From NCBI RefSeq assembly GCF_001685015.1, contig NZ_MAYT01000028.1:186001-250000 (forward strand): a DNA stretch of 64,000 nt, written 5' to 3'. Within the stretch, counting starts at the first letter, position 1, and every line of letters begins with the position of its first letter. Below the pieces are notes generated by a model, which worked only from the letters and a program-made list of their open reading frames with translations, did no database searches and was not told the DNA's origin. This stretch comes from Pseudobacillus wudalianchiensis. Its GTDB lineage: Bacteria > Bacillota > Bacilli > Bacillales > Domibacillaceae. This document shows, one piece after another, positions 46,311 through 59,903 of the stretch. The position numbers and the translations under genes were made by a program.

Positions 46311-48722
46311 TTACATCATAATAAACGGGTTCACATCTACCGCAACCTGTAAGCTTTTATCGCCTTGCTGCTTTGTATAATGTTCCATTACTGTCTTTAA
46401 GATTTCATTCAGCTTTGGTTCCCGTTTGTATTTTATCAAACATTGGTAACGATATCTATCATTGATCCGGGCAATTGGTGAAGCAACAGGCCCAAGAATA
46501 ATGGCTTCATCTGATAAACGGGCTTGAATATATTGCGTAATTTTTTCTGTTACACCTGACGCTATCATGACGTCTTCATGACTGACCGTGACGAGAGCTA
46601 AGTAATAAAACGGCGGATAGTTTCCTAACTTCCTCATCATCATTTCTTCTTTATAAAATTGGTCGTAGTCTTGCTTGCCAGCGAGCTGGATGCTGTAATG
46701 CTCTGGTGTGTACGTCTGAATGACCACTTCACCTTGCAGCTGGTGCCTTCCTGCCCGACCGCTTACCTGCGTAAGCAATTGAAACGTCTTTTCTGCAGAG
46801 CGAAAGTCAGGAATATGAAGCATCGTATCAGCACTCAGTACTCCGACAAGTGTAATATTAGGGAAATCAAGCCCTTTGGCAATCATCTGAGTTCCAAGCA
46901 GAATATCCGCCTTTCCTTCTGCGAATTGCTGAAGCAGCTTTTCATGGGCACCTTTGCGGCTCGTCGTATCCACATCCATACGTACTACCCGGGCGTGTGG
47001 CAGCAGCTTGCCCAATTCGTCTTCTACCTTTTGTGTACCCGTGCCAAAATAACGAATATGATCGCTGTTACATTCTGGACACCGGGAAGGAACAGGCTCT
47101 TCAAAACCGCAATAGTGACACTTCATCCGGTGACTGTGACGATGATACGTTAAAGAAATATCACAGTGCGGACACCCTGCTACGTAGCCGCAATCACGGC
47201 ACATAATAAAGGAAGAATGGCCACGCCTATTTAAGAAAAGGACCGTTTGCTCTCCTTTTTCCAACCGATCTGTCAGCTTCTCAAATAACGCACGTGAAAA
47301 CATAGAGCGGTTGCCGTGGCGTAGCTCTTCACGCATATCTACGATTTCTACTTCCGGGAGCTGTTGATTATTCATTCTGTTTGGAAGCGTTAAAAGGTGA
47401 TAGACCCCTTTTTGCGCTCTCGCAAAACTCTCTAAAGAAGGCGTAGCGCTGCCTAAGATAACAGGGCACTGATAAAATTCCGCCCTCTTAATCGCCGTTT
47501 CCCGTGCATGATAACGAGGGTTCTCCTCCTGTTTATAGCTCGTTTCATGCTCTTCATCAATAATAACAATGCCAAGATTTTCAAAAGGAGCAAATACCGC
47601 AGAACGCGCACCTACGACTACCTTTACTTCCTTGCGTTGAATTTTGCGCCATTCATCGTATTTTTCCCCTGTTGACAGGCCGCTGTGTAAGACAGCTACA
47701 TCGTCACCAAAACGGCCTTTGAAACGGTGAACCATTTGCGGTGTTAACGAAATTTCCGGAACGAGCACAATCGCTTCTTTTCCTTTTTCCAACACACGTT
47801 GAATCGATTGTAAATAAATCTCGGTCTTTCCGCTTCCAGTCACTCCATAAAGAAGAAAGGTTTCATGGCGTACGTCCTCTATAGAGCCGAGAATGGGGGC
47901 AATAGCCTCTTGCTGCTGATTTGTTAGAGGGAGCGGTTCTGTCTTTTTAAACTGTCTATTTTCGTAAGGGTCACGGTAGACCTCCTGGTAGCGTTCTACT
48001 ATAAACCCTTTTTCCAATAAGCTTTTTAATGTACTGTTTGATGTGTCCGTCTGTTCCATGACTTCTTTTGCAGAAAGCAGAGGTGACCCGGAAGCCGCTA
48101 AATAGTGTAAAACGTCTTTTTGTTTGCGGGCATTAGCAGGCAGAGCGTCCAAATGACCGCCTAGATCTTCATCCGATAAAGCGAGGCCAATCATCCGAAT
48201 GCTCTTTTTCCTGTCTCTGCTCTTCACTTTATAAACAAGCTCTGCCCGGTTCTCTTTTACTTCCTGGCGTAAAGAATTAAGCAGTCCAGCTTTGGCTGCT
48301 GCCTCCCACGCCAGTTCTCCGTTTCGGTTAAATAAGCTAGCAAGCTTATCATCCATCGGCTCTGCTGTTTCCCTTATCTGAAATACTTTTTCATATTTCG
48401 CTTTCATTGCCGCTGGGAGCATTGCTTGATAAGCCGATATTTTAAAACAAAGCGTTGTTTCCGTCAGCCAATCGGCCAGCTCAAGCAATTCTTGGTTTAA
48501 TACTGGCAGTAAATCCATCGGTTCAATGATAGACTTAAGTCTTTTTACGTTTGACTTATTTTTAAGCGCAGTGACGAACCCTTGGATTTTTCGCGGACCA
48601 AAGGGAACAACCACTCTCATGCCAGGTTGGATTAACCCCTCCCACTTTTCTGGCACAATATAATCAAACTCTTTATCTGTCTGCATTGCCGCTACATCTA
48701 CGATGACGCTGGCTACTTGCAT
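46311..48722 (-). CDS. priA: Primosomal protein N' (replication restart helicase PriA)
   Basis: Reloads the replisome at collapsed forks. 803 residues. N-terminal 3'-end-binding domain; helicase motifs LLYGVTGSGKTEIYL, IVIIDEEHETSYKQEE and GSATPSLES; a zinc module with CRDCGYVAGCPHCD and CHYCGFEEPVPSRCPEC; VSGRAGRH near the end. ATG at 48722 overlaps the last 10 bases of coaBC. Confidence 0.97.
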   Translation of the reverse strand: MQVASVIVDVAAMQTDKEFDYIVPEKWEGLIQPGMRVVVPFGPRKIQGFVTALKNKSNVKRLKSIIEPMDLLPVLNQELLELADWLTETTLCFKISAYQAMLPAAMKAKYEKVFQIRETAEPMDDKLASLFNRNGELAWEAAAKAGLLNSLRQEVKENRAELVYKVKSRDRKKSIRMIGLALSDEDLGGHLDALPANARKQKDVLHYLAASGSPLLSAKEVMEQTDTSNSTLKSLLEKGFIVERYQEVYRDPYENRQFKKTEPLPLTNQQQEAIAPILGSIEDVRHETFLLYGVTGSGKTEIYLQSIQRVLEKGKEAIVLVPEISLTPQMVHRFKGRFGDDVAVLHSGLSTGEKYDEWRKIQRKEVKVVVGARSAVFAPFENLGIVIIDEEHETSYKQEENPRYHARETAIKRAEFYQCPVILGSATPSLESFARAQKGVYHLLTLPNRMNNQQLPEVEIVDMREELRHGNRSMFSRALFEKLTDRLEKGEQTVLFLNRRGHSSFIMCRDCGYVAGCPHCDISLTYHRHSHRMKCHYCGFEEPVPSRCPECNSDHIRYFGTGTQKVEDELGKLLPHARVVRMDVDTTSRKGAHEKLLQQFAEGKADILLGTQMIAKGLDFPNITLVGVLSADTMLHIPDFRSAEKTFQLLTQVSGRAGRHQLQGEVVIQTYTPEHYSIQLAGKQDYDQFYKEEMMMRKLGNYPPFYYLALVTVSHEDVMIASGVTEKITQYIQARLSDEAIILGPVASPIARINDRYRYQCLIKYKREPKLNEILKTVMEHYTKQQGDKSLQVAVDVNPFIMM

Positions 48723-49933
48723 GCACCTTCACCCTTTTTTAAATCGGCCGCTGCTTCTAATAAGATTTCTCTTGCTGCTGCTTTCTTTGTCATTAAATCG
48801 AAATCTTTTTGCGTGCCGTCTTTTTTAAAGATCGAGATAATATTCGTTTCACTTCCGAATCCTGCCCCGTCTAATTTCACATTGTTCGCTACAATTATAT
48901 CAGCTTGCTTTTTCTGTAATTTCTTTCGTGCGTATTCTGCTACATTGACGGTTTCGGCCGCAAAGCCAATCAGCATTTGATGTGTTTTCTCTTGCCCGAG
49001 CGTTTTTAGAATATCTCTTGTCCGCTCCATTTCAATGATTAGATCTCCTTCTTGTTTTTTCATTTTTTCTGTATGGACTAGTTTTGGCCGATAATCAGCG
49101 ACAGCAGCCGTTTTAATAACGATGTCGCTCTCAGAAAACTTCTCCATAACGGCCTGATACATATCCTCTGCACTTTGCACATACTTTACTTTTACTCCTG
49201 AAGGAGGACTTAGCGAAACTGGGCCCGATATTAAATAGACATCCGCACCTAAATCACGGGCAACTTCGGCTAAGGCATAGCCCATTTTTCCGGTAGAACG
49301 ATTAGTTAAAAAACGAACCGGATCAATAATTTCCCGTGTTGGACCAGCTGTGATCATAACCCGTTTGTTCTTTAACGGTTGTTCTTCTTTCTGCTTAAAA
49401 AATTGCTCCATGAGAGCTACAATTTTTTCCGGCTCTTCTAGACGGCCTTTCCCAACGTACCCGCAGGCAAGAAACCCTTCACCCGGCTCAACAAATTGCC
49501 AGCCAAAATCCGCAAGCGCGGCAAGATTTTTTTTCACTGCCGGGTGGTCATACATGTGGACATTCATGGCTGGAGCAATCCAGACAGGTGCGGTAGAAGC
49601 GAGTAACGTTGTAGAAATCATATCATCTGCAATGCCGTTCGCCAGCTTTCCTATCATATTAGCCGTAGCTGGAGCCACTATAATTAAATCAGCCCAATCC
49701 GCCAAATCGATATGAGCAATCACCTCTGGATGCTTTTCATCAAAGGTATTCGTATATACGTCATTTCGCGACAGCGCCTGGAAAGTGAGCGGAGTGACAA
49801 ACTCACAAGCTGATTTAGTCATGATCACTTTTACTTCAGCACCTGCTTGGACCATTTTACTCGTCAATGCGGCTGCTTTATAAACCGCGATTCCCCCAGT
49901 TACACAAAGTAGAATTTTCTTTTTACTTAACAT
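48713..49933 (-). CDS. coaBC: Bifunctional phosphopantothenoylcysteine decarboxylase / phosphopantothenate-cysteine ligase
   Basis: Two consecutive steps of coenzyme A synthesis. N-terminal FMN-dependent decarboxylase (LLCVTGGIAVYKA; PAMNVHMYDHPAV; GYVGKGRLEEP); C-terminal ligase (VMITAGPTREIIDPVRFLTNRSTGKMGYALA, then KLDGAGFGSETNII). ATG at 49933 with GGAGG seven bases upstream. 406 residues. It heads coaBC-priA-def-fmt-rsmB-rlmN-prpC-prkC. The 230-base gap upstream has no gene and no clear promoter. Confidence 0.96.
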   Translation of the reverse strand: MLSKKKILLCVTGGIAVYKAAALTSKMVQAGAEVKVIMTKSACEFVTPLTFQALSRNDVYTNTFDEKHPEVIAHIDLADWADLIIVAPATANMIGKLANGIADDMISTTLLASTAPVWIAPAMNVHMYDHPAVKKNLAALADFGWQFVEPGEGFLACGYVGKGRLEEPEKIVALMEQFFKQKEEQPLKNKRVMITAGPTREIIDPVRFLTNRSTGKMGYALAEVARDLGADVYLISGPVSLSPPSGVKVKYVQSAEDMYQAVMEKFSESDIVIKTAAVADYRPKLVHTEKMKKQEGDLIIEMERTRDILKTLGQEKTHQMLIGFAAETVNVAEYARKKLQKKQADIIVANNVKLDGAGFGSETNIISIFKKDGTQKDFDLMTKKAAAREILLEAAADLKKGEGACK

Positions 49934-50162
49934 AACGAATCCTCCCATTCTTTTCAAACAACATAAGCAGCCATTGAGACCTTTATAAAACGATTGCTTC
50001 TTCTTTATTCGCTCCGTTCTTTAGCGAGCCGTATAGCTTGAAGCTAAGGGTTTTAATTAGATTGCCAATATTGCACCTAATCTTTATCTATATTCTAAAC
50101 AATTGTACCGCTATTTTAGCTGAATCATGATAAACTTTGTCTTCCTGCTCGCCTTTTCATGT

Positions 50163-50194
50163 AAAAAAATAACAACCTTTCAAAGGTTGTTATT
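50163..50194 (-). terminator. Rho-independent terminator of yloC-remA-gmk-rpoZ
   Basis: Twelve-bp stem AATAACAACCTT (50168-50179) with 50183-50194, three-base loop, then TTTTT on the minus strand. It lies 11 bases past the rpoZ stop. Confidence 0.85.
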
Positions 50195-50205
50195 CCTAAA
50201 GTTTC

Positions 50206-50433
50206 TTATACTTCGTCATCGTAAACTTGATCTTGATCTTTTTCCTTCATCGTTAACTTATCTGCATAAATCTCTTCAAGGGCACGGCCAACATATTTAT
50301 GAGAAACATAAGAATCAAGCATTTGAGTTGAACTGTTTTCTTGAAGGCTGCGGGCGCGTTTAGCGGCAATGCTGACTAACGAATATTTAGAATCAATTTT
50401 TGTTAATAAGTTATCAATAGATGGGTATAACAT
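50206..50433 (-). CDS. rpoZ: RNA polymerase omega subunit
   Basis: Small subunit that stabilises beta prime. 75 residues: [28 protein letters not shown] and [15 protein letters not shown] at 50433 follows GGAGAGTG; the frame is open to 50541 but overlaps gmk. It begins one base after the gmk stop. Confidence 0.96.
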   Translation of the reverse strand: MLYPSIDNLLTKIDSKYSLVSIAAKRARSLQENSSTQMLDSYVSHKYVGRALEEIYADKLTMKEKDQDQVYDDEV

Positions 50434-50434
50434 C

Positions 50435-51321
<887 letters not shown>

Positions 51322-51364
51322 AAAGTTCCTCCAATACAACAGCTTTTTACAAACGCGCTTGGCT

Positions 51365-52240
51365 TTATTCGATATTCTGCACTTGCTCTCTCATTTTTTC
51401 AAGGCTCGTCTTCAATTCCACAACGCCCGAACTAATCATAGAATCATTTGCTTTCGAACCGATCGTATTTACTTCACGGTTCATTTCCTGAATCATAAAG
51501 TCTAATTTACGGCCGACGGGTCCGTCATGTTCAAGCGCCTGACGAAATTGCTGGATATGACTTTCAAGACGGATGCACTCCTCATGGATATCCGATTTAT
51601 CGGCAAACACAGCTACTTCTGTTGCCAGACGGTCTTCATTAAAGACACCGGCCGCCATTTCCTTCATTCGGCGTTCAAGACGCTGGCTATACGCTTCTAC
51701 TACGATAGGAGCTCTCGTCTTAATTTGGAAAAGCTTTTGCTCCAAGCCGGACAGCAGGAGAAGGAGATCCTTTTTTAATTCCTGGCCTTCCGCTCGGCGC
51801 ATGTCATATAACCGGGCGGCGGCTGATGCCACCGTCTCTAGCACAAGCCTTTCTAATGAGGAGTTTTCTTCTTCGCTTTCATCGATTGTAATAAAATCCG
51901 GCCGCTGCAGCAAATCCTTCAAGTCCGGCTTTGCCGAAAATCCATATTTTTCTGCTATTTGCCCCATCAATCCAACGAAATCATCTATTAACTGCCAATC
52001 CACTTGCAATGTTCGGTGTGTAAGACCTTCTCCCTCAACTGTGATAAACAGCTCTACTCGGCCTCTTTGTATGTATTTTGACAGCTCTTTCTTTATTTTA
52101 TCTTCCATTTTTATTAATTGTCTTGGCATTCTTATTTGAAATTCACTAAACCGATGATTGACTGATTTCATTTCCGCAATCACCGCACAATCGGCTGATT
52201 TTATCGTGCTTCTGCCAAACCCTGTCATGCTCATTACCAT
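51365..52240 (-). CDS. yloC: YloC, YicC-family endoribonuclease
   Basis: Member of the YicC/YloC family, shown in E. coli to be an endoribonuclease. N-terminal [13 protein letters not shown] and [15 protein letters not shown]-terminal DUF1732 block [13 protein letters not shown] ... [25 protein letters not shown] at 52240 chosen to match the family start; an upstream open stretch to 52264 exists. 291 residues. First gene of yloC-remA-gmk-rpoZ. Confidence 0.93.
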   Translation of the reverse strand: MVMSMTGFGRSTIKSADCAVIAEMKSVNHRFSEFQIRMPRQLIKMEDKIKKELSKYIQRGRVELFITVEGEGLTHRTLQVDWQLIDDFVGLMGQIAEKYGFSAKPDLKDLLQRPDFITIDESEEENSSLERLVLETVASAAARLYDMRRAEGQELKKDLLLLLSGLEQKLFQIKTRAPIVVEAYSQRLERRMKEMAAGVFNEDRLATEVAVFADKSDIHEECIRLESHIQQFRQALEHDGPVGRKLDFMIQEMNREVNTIGSKANDSMISSGVVELKTSLEKMREQVQNIE

Positions 52241-52263
52241 CAGCCACTCACATCCTGTCGACA

Positions 52264-52299
52264 TAATAAAAAGGCAATAGAGTACACTCTACTACCTTT
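52264..52299 (-). terminator. Terminator between yloB and yloC
   Basis: Thirteen-bp stem with two G-T pairs, 52270-52282 / 52287-52299, four-base loop, then TTTTTATTAT on the minus strand. It lies 16 bases past the yloB stop but also just after a possible yloC promoter, so it may sit in the yloC leader. Confidence 0.75.
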
Positions 52300-52302
52300 T
52301 AT

Positions 52303-52311
52303 ATTGTACCA
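52303..52311 (-). promoter_or_regulatory. Possible extended -10 promoter of yloC
   Basis: Minus-strand TGGTACAAT: -10 TACAAT (52303-52308) with TG one base upstream. TTGCAA occurs 21 bases farther up, too far for a normal -35. The element lies eight bases after the yloB stop. Confidence 0.35.
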
Positions 52312-52315
52312 TATT

Positions 52316-54994
52316 CTATTTTCTTTTTCTTGCAAAAAATGATCCGGCAAGTAAAAATGTCGGAATGGCGCCAATTCCAAAGACGAGCAGCCATTCTCTT
52401 GGAGCCAGAGCGGTCGTATGGAAAATGGTTTGAAGCTGCGGGATATAAATAACAGCAACCATCAATAAGAAAGAGGAGACAACGGCTGCAATCAAGTACA
52501 TATTGCCAAACGGATTACGGGCTAAAACCGATTTTTCACTTCGGCAGTCAAATACGTGGATAAGCTGAGCCGTTACGAGCGTAGCAAAAGCGACCGTCTG
52601 AGCATAAACGAGATTATCTGCATGCTGCTGATAAGCAATAATGAACGCAATGAGTGTCGCAGCACCAATTAAAAAGCCGCGGGAAATAATTTTCCAGGCA
52701 AGCCCTCTCGCAAATACCCCTTCTTTCGGATGCCTTGGCGGTCTTTTCATCACGTCTTCCTCTGGCTTATCAAGCCCAAGAGCAAGCGCCGGTAAACCGT
52801 CTGTTACAAGGTTCACCCAGAGGATCTGGATCGGAACGAGCGGCAACGGCATCCCCAATACCATGGCAAACAGCATCACTAAAATCTCACCCACGTTTGA
52901 TGCCAGCAAATAGCGGATAAATTTACGAATATTTTCGTAAATATTTCGGCCTTCTTCTACAGCTGCTTTAATCGTAGCAAAATGATCATTCGCTAACACT
53001 AGTGAAGACGCTTCTTTCGCTACGTCTGTTCCCGTTATTCCCATGGCAATGCCAATATCCGCCGCTTTAATAGCTGGAGCATCATTGACTCCATCCCCCG
53101 TCATAGCGACGATATGTCCCTTCTTTTGGAGAGCTTTCACAATTTTCAGCTTATCCTCTGGGGAAACCCGGGCATAAACCGCTGTGTGCTCTGCCGCTGA
53201 TTCCATTTCTTTTTCTGTCATTCCGCTGAGGGCCTGCCCGTCTAAAATATCTGATTGCCGATGAGCAAGTCCTAAATCACCAGCGATCGCGGCCGCCGTT
53301 TCTTTATGATCTCCCGTAATCATAATCGTCCGGATTCCTGCCTGTTTGCACTCTGCAATCGCTTGCTTTACTTCTGGACGCGGCGGGTCGATCATTCCTT
53401 GCATTCCGATCAATGTCATGCCGGATTCTGCTTGTTCCGCATCCTGAAGTGTATCTGTTGCACGCAGCGGCTTATAAGCAACAGCAATGACTCGCAAGGC
53501 TCTTCCCGCAAGAGTTTGCAGCATTTCTTCTGTTTCCTTTCTGTAAAGCTTAGAGAAGACCTGCCTTTTTTCCTCCCATAAAATATAGTCGCTTTTTCCC
53601 ATCAGCACATCCGGTGCACCTTTCGTCACAGCGAAACGCTGACCCTGTGCATCTTTCACGATCATCGTCATCATTTTTCTTTTTGAATCAAACGGAAACT
53701 CCTGCTCAACTGTAAATGTCTTGGACAGCTGCTCACGGCCTAATCCGGCTTTTAAGGCCGCTGTGAGAAGAGCCCCTTCTGTTGGATCTCCTTGAATCAC
53801 AAACTCTTTTTCTTTCTTTTTCAATTCAGCGTGGTTACATAACAAGCCGAACGTAAGCAGCTGATACAAACTTTTTTCTTCCGACGGAGACACTTCTTTC
53901 GTCCCTTCAAAAAATTTCCCTTTCGGTTCATAACCTTTCCCGCTAATTTTCCAGTGTTTTCCGCTGCTCCAGGCATCCGTCACAGTCATTTGGTTTTGAG
54001 TCATCGTTCCGGTTTTATCCGAACAAATAACAGTGGTACAGCCTAGCGTTTCTACCGCTGCCAGCTGGCGAACGATCGCTTTTTGTCTGATCATCCGCTG
54101 GACACCGAGTGACAAGGCAACCGTCACAATGGCTGGCAGCCCCTCTGGGATAGCCGCCACAGCAAGCGATACACCGGTTAATAACATCGTGTACAGCTCG
54201 TGCCCCTGAATAATCCCAATTACTACAACGAGAACGGTCAAAAACAGGGCTGCTCCAATTAATATTTTTCCGAGCTGTTCAAGCCGGCGCTGCAGCGGTG
54301 TTTCTGACCTTTGGGCCGTTTGCAGCATAGAAGCAATGTTCCCCATAGCTGTTTTCATTCCTGTTGCGGTCACGACACCAATGCCGCTGCCCCTCGTGGC
54401 GAGTGTGCCCATAAACGCCATGTTCTTCATATCGGCAAGTGCCGGATTTTCTCCTTTTAAAGGAGAGGCGTGCTTTTCAACAGGAACGGATTCCCCCGTC
54501 ATGGCCGATTCTTCAATCTCAAGATTAATCGCTTCTAACAGCCTAATATCCGCTCCAATTCGATCCCCTGCAGAAAACTTTAAGACGTCTCCTGCCACAA
54601 TATCGGCCGACTGTATTTTTTTCCATTCCCCATCACGCAAGGCGAGCGATTGTGGAGCGGACAATTCCTTCAATGCCTGCAGCGACTTTTCTGCTCTCCT
54701 CTCCTGCAAGAATCCGAGCACACCATTGATAATGATAATGGCAAAGATCGCGGCGGAGTCAATGTACTCTCCCATTAAAGCGGAGATGACAGTCGCTGCA
54801 ATGAGCACAAGAACCATAAAATCTTTAAACTGGCGGATAAAAACAACCCAGGCTGAAGGAAGCTTTTCTTCCGTCAGCTCATTTTTCCCATACTGACGTT
54901 TCCGTCTCTCTGCTTCCTCCGTTGTTAATCCGCGCTGAATGCTAGTCTGAAGTTTCGTTTCTACTTCTTCTCGTTTCAGCTCGTGAAAATTCAT
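52316..54994 (-). CDS. yloB: YloB, P-type (SERCA-like) calcium-transporting ATPase
   Basis: Cation pump of the P2A class, reported to transport calcium in the B. subtilis homologue. 892 residues. Motifs are TGES in [11 protein letters not shown], phosphorylated Asp in [10 protein letters not shown], nucleotide-domain KGAPD, and [12 protein letters not shown]; about ten membrane helices, including [20 protein letters not shown] (M4) with the calcium-site PEGLP. ATG at 54994 after AAGGAG. Divergent from rqcH. Confidence 0.94.
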   Translation of the reverse strand: MNFHELKREEVETKLQTSIQRGLTTEEAERRKRQYGKNELTEEKLPSAWVVFIRQFKDFMVLVLIAATVISALMGEYIDSAAIFAIIIINGVLGFLQERRAEKSLQALKELSAPQSLALRDGEWKKIQSADIVAGDVLKFSAGDRIGADIRLLEAINLEIEESAMTGESVPVEKHASPLKGENPALADMKNMAFMGTLATRGSGIGVVTATGMKTAMGNIASMLQTAQRSETPLQRRLEQLGKILIGAALFLTVLVVVIGIIQGHELYTMLLTGVSLAVAAIPEGLPAIVTVALSLGVQRMIRQKAIVRQLAAVETLGCTTVICSDKTGTMTQNQMTVTDAWSSGKHWKISGKGYEPKGKFFEGTKEVSPSEEKSLYQLLTFGLLCNHAELKKKEKEFVIQGDPTEGALLTAALKAGLGREQLSKTFTVEQEFPFDSKRKMMTMIVKDAQGQRFAVTKGAPDVLMGKSDYILWEEKRQVFSKLYRKETEEMLQTLAGRALRVIAVAYKPLRATDTLQDAEQAESGMTLIGMQGMIDPPRPEVKQAIAECKQAGIRTIMITGDHKETAAAIAGDLGLAHRQSDILDGQALSGMTEKEMESAAEHTAVYARVSPEDKLKIVKALQKKGHIVAMTGDGVNDAPAIKAADIGIAMGITGTDVAKEASSLVLANDHFATIKAAVEEGRNIYENIRKFIRYLLASNVGEILVMLFAMVLGMPLPLVPIQILWVNLVTDGLPALALGLDKPEEDVMKRPPRHPKEGVFARGLAWKIISRGFLIGAATLIAFIIAYQQHADNLVYAQTVAFATLVTAQLIHVFDCRSEKSVLARNPFGNMYLIAAVVSSFLLMVAVIYIPQLQTIFHTTALAPREWLLVFGIGAIPTFLLAGSFFARKRK

Positions 54995-55011
54995 CTCCTC
55001 ACTCCTTTAAT

Positions 55012-55025
55012 GGACAAACTTGTCC
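55012..55025. promoter_or_regulatory. Short palindrome upstream of yloB
   Basis: GGACAA-AC-TTGTCC, a perfect six-bp inverted repeat immediately upstream of the yloB ribosome binding site. It could be an operator or a small leader hairpin; no regulator can be named. Confidence 0.3.
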
Positions 55026-55042
55026 TTCTCATAGCAAGATTA

Positions 55043-55071
55043 TTCAGTCACCGGGCAAAACATGTTATGAT
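55043..55071 (+). promoter_or_regulatory. Predicted extended -10 promoter of rqcH
   Basis: -10 TATGAT (55066-55071) with TG one base upstream (TGTTATGAT); the -35 (TTCAGT, 55043-55048) is poor. It overlaps an eight-bp inverted repeat at its downstream end. Confidence 0.5.
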
Positions 55072-55091
55072 TTAGTTAAGTTTTAACTAAA
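55071..55091. promoter_or_regulatory. Inverted repeat over the rqcH transcription start
   Basis: TTTAGTTA (55071-55078), five-base centre, TAACTAAA (55084-55091): perfect eight-bp arms located just downstream of the -10 box. The placement is that of a repressor operator. Confidence 0.4.
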
Positions 55092-55114
55092 GTTAAGGAA
55101 AAGGAAGACAGCCT

Positions 55115-56821
55115 ATGTCATTTGACGGTTTATTTACAAGAGCGATGACGAAAGAATTGTCCACAGCTCTTCAAGGAGGCCGGGTGAACAAAATTCATCA
55201 GCCTTATAAAAATGAAGTCATTTTAATTATTCGTGCCAAAGGAAAAAATCATAAACTTCTACTTTCTGCCCATCCTTCCTATGCAAGGGTACAGCTGACC
55301 GAAGAAAGTTATGAAAATCCAAAAGAGCCCCCTCTTTTTTGTATGATGATGCGCAAACATTTAGAAGGAGCGGTGTTGGACTCAATTGAACAAGCCGGAC
55401 TTGACCGGCTAGTTATTTTTCACTTTAGGGGGAAAAATGAGATCGGCGATATTGCCTATAAACAGCTTTACGTTGAAATAATGGGCCGCCACAGCAACAT
55501 CATCCTTGTTGATCAGCAAAAAGGAACCATCATTGACAGCATCAAACATATATCCGCAGCAGTTAACAGCTATCGTACCGTGTTGCCGGGCTATGATTAT
55601 GTCTATCCTCCTGCACAAGATAAAGTAAATCCGCTCACGGCTACTGAGGAAGATATTATCCGTCAATTAGACTTTAATAGCGGGCGTTTAGACCGCCAGC
55701 TCGTTGCTCATTTTTCCGGTTTCTCTCCGCTGATCGCTAAAGAAATCATTCATCAAAGCGGATTAGCTAATCGTGAAACTCTGCCTCGGACGTTTATTCA
55801 GGAGATGGAACCGATACGGGAACATCTCTATACACCGACTCTGATTGAACATGAACAAAAATCCGCCTTTTATTTAAAAGATCTGCAGCATTTGCCAGGT
55901 GAACGAAAAACTTTTGAGTCGCTAAGCGAACTGTTGGATCGTTTTTATGTCGGGAAAGCGGACCGCGACAGGGTAAAACAGCAGGCGAATGATATCGAAC
56001 GACTTTTAAAAAATGAAAAAGAGAAGAATGAAACAAAATTGGTTAAGCTTGAACAGACATTAAAGGAAGCTGAAAACGCAGACCGCTTTCAGCTATACGG
56101 GGAACTGCTCACGGCTCATTTATACGCTGTTGAAAAAGGCATGAAAGAAATAGAAGTTGTGAACTACTATGATGAGGCTGGCGGCAAAATGACGATTCCT
56201 TTAGATCCCCAAAAGACGCCATCAGAAAATGCGCAAAAACTATTTTCAAAATATCAGAAAGCAAAAAATGCGATTTTAGCTGTAAATGAACAGATTGAAA
56301 ACACGAAAGCAGAACTTTCTTATATTGATCATCTTTTGCAGCAGATTGAATCGGCTTCACCGAAAGATATTGAAGAAATTCGCGAAGAGTTAATAGATGA
56401 AGGCTACATGAAAGCAAAATCATCGAAGAAAAAGAAGCCAGCTAACAGCAAACCAGAATTAGAAACATACGAAGCAAATGATGGCACTCTTATTTTTGTT
56501 GGCAAAAATAATAAGCAAAATGATTATTTGACGAATAAATTTGCCCGCCGAGACGAAATTTGGCTGCATACGAAGGATATTCCTGGCTCGCACGTGGTGA
56601 TTCGCAGCGAGGAACCAGCAGAGGATACGATTTTAGAAGCGGCTAACCTTGCTGCCTACTTTAGCAAAGCGAAGTCATCGAGCTCTGTTCCAGTTGACTT
56701 TACAAAAGTACGGCATGTGAAAAAACCGAGCGGCGCCAAACCGGGATTCGTGATTTATGACCATCAGCAAACCGTTTATGTGACACCTAATGAGGATCTA
56801 GTGTTAAAAATGAAAAGATAA
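55115..56821 (+). CDS. rqcH: RqcH (YloA/FbpA), ribosome quality control factor
   Basis: NEMF/Rqc2 homologue that adds alanine tails to peptides stalled on 50S subunits. 568 residues. NFACT-N domain (1 to about 270) with D97 and R98 ([11 protein letters not shown]), the pair described as essential in the family, and [12 protein letters not shown] coiled coil runs about 280-435; the NFACT-R domain follows ([36 protein letters not shown]). ATG at 55115. It is monocistronic, with its own promoter and terminator. Confidence 0.96.
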   Translation: MSFDGLFTRAMTKELSTALQGGRVNKIHQPYKNEVILIIRAKGKNHKLLLSAHPSYARVQLTEESYENPKEPPLFCMMMRKHLEGAVLDSIEQAGLDRLVIFHFRGKNEIGDIAYKQLYVEIMGRHSNIILVDQQKGTIIDSIKHISAAVNSYRTVLPGYDYVYPPAQDKVNPLTATEEDIIRQLDFNSGRLDRQLVAHFSGFSPLIAKEIIHQSGLANRETLPRTFIQEMEPIREHLYTPTLIEHEQKSAFYLKDLQHLPGERKTFESLSELLDRFYVGKADRDRVKQQANDIERLLKNEKEKNETKLVKLEQTLKEAENADRFQLYGELLTAHLYAVEKGMKEIEVVNYYDEAGGKMTIPLDPQKTPSENAQKLFSKYQKAKNAILAVNEQIENTKAELSYIDHLLQQIESASPKDIEEIREELIDEGYMKAKSSKKKKPANSKPELETYEANDGTLIFVGKNNKQNDYLTNKFARRDEIWLHTKDIPGSHVVIRSEEPAEDTILEAANLAAYFSKAKSSSSVPVDFTKVRHVKKPSGAKPGFVIYDHQQTVYVTPNEDLVLKMKR

Positions 56822-56823
56822 TA

Positions 56824-56882
56824 AAAAGGGGCGACTTGAAAAGTTAACCGTTAACTAACTTTTCAAGTCGCCCCTTCCCTTT
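56824..56882. terminator. Bidirectional terminator of rqcH and the pyr operon
   Basis: Perfect 21-bp stem 56826-56846 / 56856-56876 with a nine-base loop. On the plus strand it is followed by CCCTTTTCTT after rqcH; on the minus strand by TTTTTAT after pyrE. It occupies nearly all of the 63-base convergent gap. Confidence 0.92.
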
Positions 56883-56884
56883 TC

Positions 56885-57497
56885 TTATTTCCAATTAGCA
56901 GGATCTTTTTGCCATTCGCGAAGCGTTTCGAGCTCGCTCTCTTTTACGTATTCCTTCTCGACCGCTACTTCGATTAAAGTAGAATAGCTGCTTAAGCTAT
57001 GGGCGGTAATATCGGCTGCTTCGAGCTTGTCTTTACCGGATTGCAGCTCATAAGTGAAGATCGCTACGATGCCAAGCACTTCACAGCCCGCTTCTCGCAA
57101 AGCTTCTACCGCTGTAATCGCACTTCCGCCCGTAGAAATCAAATCTTCTACTACCACTACCTTCGTTCCCGGTTCTGCTTTTCCTTCAATTTGATTGCCC
57201 TTGCCATGTCCTTTAGCTTTTGAACGGACATAACACATCGGTAAGTCCATTAAATCGCTGACCCAGGCAGCATGAGGGATACCTGCCGTTGCTGTGCCGG
57301 CAATCAGCTCTGCTTCAGGATAATGCTCTTCAATTAAGGACACAAGCCCCTTGGCGATCGCTTTCCGTGTAGTTGGATAAGATAGCGTTAACCGGTTATC
57401 ACAATAAATCGGTGATTTAATTCCTGAAGACCATGTAAATGGCTCATTTGGCTGTAAAAAGACCGCTTGAATATCGAGTAATTTTTCCGCAATTTCC

Positions 57498-57508
<11 letters not shown>
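56885..57508 (-). CDS. pyrE: Orotate phosphoribosyltransferase
   Basis: Joins orotate to PRPP to make OMP. 207 residues. The PRPP-binding signature is [21 protein letters not shown]; the N-terminal [13 protein letters not shown] is typical. ATG at 57508 overlaps the last 11 bases of pyrF. Last gene of the pyr operon. Confidence 0.97.

Positions 57509-59899
<2,391 letters not shown>

Positions 59900-59903
<4 letters not shown>

Noticed and set aside
56847-56855. GTTAAC in the terminator loop as a regulatory site
   Set aside because: It is explained by the loop of the long hairpin; no promoter lies nearby.
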